Source: Spisula solida (lineage: Eukaryota > Mollusca > Bivalvia > Venerida > Mactridae). Taken from it: DNA of 64,000 nucleotides. The DNA lies in NCBI GenBank assembly GCA_947247005.1, contig OX365954.1, positions 5,596,001-5,660,000 of the forward strand. The letters are read 5' to 3'. Below, piece after piece: positions 62,501 through 64,000 of the stretch. How positions within the stretch are numbered: position 1 is the first letter of the stretch; each line of letters begins with the position of its first letter. Below the pieces are notes generated by a model. That model had not been told where the DNA came from. It saw only the letters and a program-made list of their open reading frames with translations, and searched no databases. The position numbers were made by a program, and so were the translations under genes.

Positions 62501-63113
62501 CAGATACTATAGAGACAAACATCTCAAATATACCCGATGTGTCGATCAGGGAGACAGAAAATATCCATGTCATCTATGTACTAGGTAAGGATTGTATCTT
62601 GAATAAACTCGTATATTCAGCTTATTAGATCTATATAATTATGTAAAAGTAGTTCAATTACTAAATGCTTGTTTGTAATTTGTTTTTATGAGTTATTGCA
62701 ATAAAATTTACCAAACTCAAACAAAAGCTTGTATATCATTCTATGTCACTGCTACATGTTGTATGCGACATATCTCTAGCTATTGTGAACATCGTAAATA
62801 GGCATTATCAATCTTATAAATATTCCTTTAATAATTATCTGCCTTATTACCCAATGCATCATTCATAAAGGTATAAATTGCGTGAGCTTAAGATTAGGTT
62901 GTTGGTGATGGAATCGTTTGTTTCATGTTCTTAACAATGTGTTCTTGTTGTTCTTGTCTTTGATGTTAAATTGCATATTTTTATAGATCGTTTGAGAAGA
63001 GAGATCGTTTGAGAATACACATACTACATGTACACGAGAAACACAGACCTCATAAATGTGTAGTATGTAGCAAGAGCTTCAGTCAGTCTTCAAGTCTTAA
63101 CAAACATATGAGA
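50451..63113 (+). CDS. PRDM14: PRDM14-like PR-domain zinc-finger protein (3' end beyond the window)
   Basis: Join of 50451-50515, 53150-53451, 59250-59456, 60049-60209, 60888-60995, 61832-61982, 62455-62584 and 62987-63113, all with GT-AG introns and matching phases, giving 417 codons without a stop. Family members are nuclear DNA-binding regulators; in mammals PRDM14 controls pluripotency and primordial germ cell genes by recruiting CBFA2T co-repressors. Residues 87-115 carry a motif (F-S-x-x-D then VLYG, ending HALSGL) like that before the vertebrate PR domain. The PR domain spans about 186-320 (GVKFGPFKG at 218-226, VNCAR at 266-270, LLVWYGDSY at 300-308). Finger 1 is C338, C341, H354, C360; finger 2 is C370, C373, H386, H391; finger 3 starts C399, C402, H415. 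Vertebrate PRDM14 has six fingers, so the remaining ones lie further right. An in-frame TAA at 50421 precedes the chosen ATG, which has A at -3. PRDM identity is near certain; the first exon is less so. Confidence 0.95.
50516..53149. other. PRDM14 intron 1
   Basis: About 2.6 kb, AT-rich. A decayed SINE-like region lies at about 51640-51890, with 'gcgtaaaaggcaactaaaca' and 'gtcgtaaagggcgactac' and two 'ggtcct' phrases. A 74-codon frame at 51975-52199 is not recognisable. Acceptor is TTAATTTAG at 53141-53149. Confidence 0.65.
53150..53451 (+). CDS. PRDM14: PRDM14 coding exon 2
   Basis: Residues 22-123. A Pro/Phe/Gln-rich low-complexity stretch is followed by the conserved pre-PR motif (residues 87-115, with VLYG at 95-98 and HALSGL at 110-115). 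Donor GTAATT. This motif is one of the strongest reasons to call PRDM14 rather than another PRDM. Confidence 0.9.
54190..54340 (+). mobile_element. Decayed SINE in PRDM14 intron 2
   Basis: A-box-like 'gctaggtggtaga' and B-box-like 'gaggttcggggacc', followed by 'cgtcataccagaag' and 'cattgcttggtaccgtcag'. These are body motifs of the same style as the SINE at 48968-49127. Confidence 0.5.
54417..54446. repeat. (ACAAC)n microsatellite
   Basis: About six units of a CAACA/ACAAC pentanucleotide in PRDM14 intron 2. Confidence 0.9.
57423..57541. mobile_element. Palindromic MITE-like element in PRDM14 intron 2
   Basis: Arms 57423-57457 and 57506-57541 ('gtacctgtgttttatcg...' and its reverse complement) match over about 35 bp with two or three differences, around a 48-nt centre. 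A partial relative lies at 48060-48134. Confidence 0.8.
59041..59135. repeat. (GTGCC)19 pentanucleotide array
   Basis: Nineteen perfect GTGCC units ending 114 bp before PRDM14 exon 3. GC-rich in an AT-rich intron. The equivalent plus-strand reading is an AVPCR peptide repeat, which is not coding. Confidence 0.97.
59250..59456 (+). CDS. PRDM14: PRDM14 coding exon 3
   Basis: Residues 123-192, phases 2 in and 1 out. The first half is a Ser/Pro/Thr-rich linker ('PPSPTPPPA'). It ends with the first strand of the PR domain ('DLPEG', residues 188-192). Acceptor CTGCAG, donor GTAAGG. Confidence 0.93.
59457..60048. other. PRDM14 intron 3
   Basis: 592 bp, no further feature. Acceptor TTTATACAG. Confidence 0.8.
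60049..60209 (+). CDS. PRDM14: PRDM14 coding exon 4
   Basis: Residues 192-245, N-terminal part of the PR domain, with HYGVFC (205-210) and GVKFGPFKG (218-226) and ending 'NSLMWE'. Ends in phase 0 at donor GTAACT. Confidence 0.96.
60210..60887. other. PRDM14 intron 4
   Basis: 678 bp. A weak tRNA-like stretch near 60545-60590 ('agtggtagtgtggttagagt') may be another SINE relic. Acceptor ATATTTCAG. Confidence 0.7.
60888..60995 (+). CDS. PRDM14: PRDM14 coding exon 5
   Basis: Residues 246-281, exactly 36 codons, central PR domain with GNWMAFVNCAR (260-270) and EQNLIAMQ (274-281). Classical SET enzymes have an NHxC-type motif where this reads NCAR, as is usual for PRDM proteins. Donor GTACGT. Confidence 0.96.
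60996..61831. other. PRDM14 intron 5, with a 20-G run
   Basis: 836 bp. A homopolymer of 20 G lies at 61076-61095, about 80 bp after the donor. Its length is likely to be unreliable or polymorphic. Confidence 0.85.
61832..61982 (+). CDS. PRDM14: PRDM14 coding exon 6
   Basis: Residues 282-332, C-terminal part of the PR domain, ending in LLVWYGDSY (300-308), then a short acidic linker. Acceptor CTTGTCAG, donor GTATAT (phase 1). Confidence 0.95.
61983..62454. other. PRDM14 intron 6
   Basis: 472 bp. A 79-codon minus-strand frame (62155-62394) has no recognisable domain. Acceptor TTAATTTAG. Confidence 0.75.
62455..62584 (+). CDS. PRDM14: PRDM14 coding exon 7 (zinc finger 1 and start of finger 2)
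   Basis: Residues 332-375. Finger 1 is C2HC-like (C338, C341, H354, C360), as in vertebrate PRDM14, with 'YYRDKHLKYT'. Finger 2 begins with C370 and C373. Donor GTAAGG splits codon 375. Confidence 0.96.
62585..62986. other. PRDM14 intron 7
   Basis: 402 bp, AT-rich, no further feature. Acceptor TTTTATAG. Confidence 0.8.
62987..63113 (+). CDS. PRDM14: PRDM14 coding exon 8 (rest of finger 2, most of finger 3)
   Basis: Residues 375-417 with 'SFEKRDRLRIHILHVH' completing finger 2 (H386, H391) and finger 3 begun by C399, C402, H415. The donor GTAAGT falls before the last histidine of finger 3, in phase 0, so the next exon must supply that residue. Confidence 0.96.
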
Positions 63114-64000
63114 GTAAGTACCGTGCTTTGTTCCGTGTTTTATGACAGTCGTACAATTGGACCATATATATCTTTTTGACTCGACATTGTCATACATACG
63201 TCTTCTACAATTAGTGTCCAATGGTATTCTAGAAGGCGGTCATTTAGGACAGTAAGTAATTAGAGGATATTTGTTTGTTTGATTGAATGTGGTTTATATC
63301 TCATCGTGTAGTGACAAAATTCAATATTTTCAAGGGCGCGTAGCAGCAATACCGTAAAATATAATGTTATTACGCCTACTCCTAGCCTCTGTGTCAATGG
63401 AATGATATGCCAGTTTAGTTATCATTTGATCATGTTCTAGTTCTTTGTTCTCAAGGTGTGTAACTTTCGAATTCACGACATTCAACTCATGTTTTACCTG
63501 CGTATTGTCATCGATATATTTCGATTGTGACGAGTCCATTCTGCCAAGTATTCCAAACAGACACATTAGTTTATCATCCGTATTCATATCACTAAAAGTT
63601 TCACAATCAATGCTACCCGTATTCTTTCTTTTTCTCTTTGAATGACGTTTTTGGTTTTTGCGCGGTCTGTCAGTTTTCCTTTTACACAGCTGAACAATGA
63701 TTTTATGCGCTCTTCATCACTATTCACATCACTATCGCCCTCAAGTATCATATCCTCAGTGTCCGCAATATATGTAGCCATGTTTAATGAATTTTATCCG
63801 ATTATTTACACTACATATTTACAGGTTTAAGGTAAGAAGAGCTCAGTACTAACTGCCTATTGTTGGTCCTAGATTGACCACGGTGAGGGACCGAACACAA
63901 CCTCCCGTATAATGTACCATTTACCCATACTCCTTTACACAGTTGTAGATATGTTTAAGGTCTCAATGGGCGAAATCGAGATTTGTTAAAACCTCAGCAT
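63114..64000. other. PRDM14 intron 8, continuing past the window
   Basis: At least 887 bp without a further zinc-finger exon. It contains a minus-strand retrotransposon fragment. Confidence 0.75.
63330..63781 (-). pseudogene. Fragment of a non-LTR retrotransposon ORF1-type protein, frameshifted
   Basis: Minus strand, two overlapping open frames (63584-63781 and 63330-63587) whose continuity suggests one original frame broken by a 1-nt shift near 63690. The N-terminal part is acidic, then a Lys/Arg-rich stretch appears in the second frame. A heptad-like region (about 63420-63510) is followed by 'ARSRRNNIIFYGI' close to the C-terminal stop. That motif (RSRRNN-(I/L)-(I/V)-F-x-G-(I/V)) typically ends the coiled coil of proteins encoded by LINE-type elements. 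No endonuclease or reverse transcriptase is present. A 5' fragment, inactive, lying antisense in the intron. Confidence 0.65.

Overview
The window reads as AT-rich eukaryotic nuclear DNA from a lophotrochozoan animal, most likely a bivalve mollusc. The basis is one clearly metazoan multi-exon gene with GT-AG introns, tRNA-derived SINEs, and interspersed repeats of a type common in bivalve genomes (runs of ACGG units next to 'ggcaataactc' or 'gccataactc' motifs). The species is an inference. No bacterial-style gene, rRNA gene or intact tRNA gene was found. Most short open frames here are chance or repeat-derived.

The one gene I recognise with confidence is PRDM14, on the plus strand in the right-hand part. 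Eight coding exons lie between 50451 and 63113. They join in frame to 417 codons with canonical splice sites throughout. They carry a conserved N-terminal motif, a complete PR (SET-like) domain, and zinc fingers 1, 2 and most of 3. The gene runs off the right edge, so its last fingers and stop codon are missing. Its introns hold a SINE remnant, a perfect (GTGCC)19 array close to the exon 3 acceptor, a palindromic element, a 20-G run, and a frameshifted minus-strand non-LTR retrotransposon fragment.

The remaining 50 kb is gene-poor and repeat-rich. From left to right it holds: two large arrays of a 69/70-bp satellite (about 2.3-5.05 kb and 5.8-7.6 kb) with outlying copies near 9.1-9.35 kb; a GACATTTAACGTC-type short repeat at three loci, one abutting the satellite; two copies of a dispersed element (10.3 and 16.6 kb); SINEs; a set of exon-like segments at 20.1-21.8 kb without coding potential; RFX/X-box-like palindromes near 22.2 kb; a 1.34-kb non-autonomous transposon with ~80-bp terminal inverted repeats (25.57-26.91 kb); a tandem array of a ~1.45-kb unit (27.4-33.2 kb) whose units carry Pol III A/B-box-like motifs; ACGG-type dispersed elements (34.2 and 36.3 kb); two long inverted-repeat elements (37.1 and 41.3 kb); and a pair of ~455-bp direct repeats (39.3 and 42.8 kb), one of which contains a possible hydrophobic exon on the minus strand.

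The gene-free part looks like a repeat-dense intergenic region upstream of PRDM14. The palindromic octamer TGACGTCA occurs ten times, against roughly 0.6 expected from base composition. The most unusual signals are the satellite organisation, the ~1.45-kb tandem unit, the recurring GACATTTAACGTC module and this octamer excess. No new multi-gene system can be claimed from the sequence.
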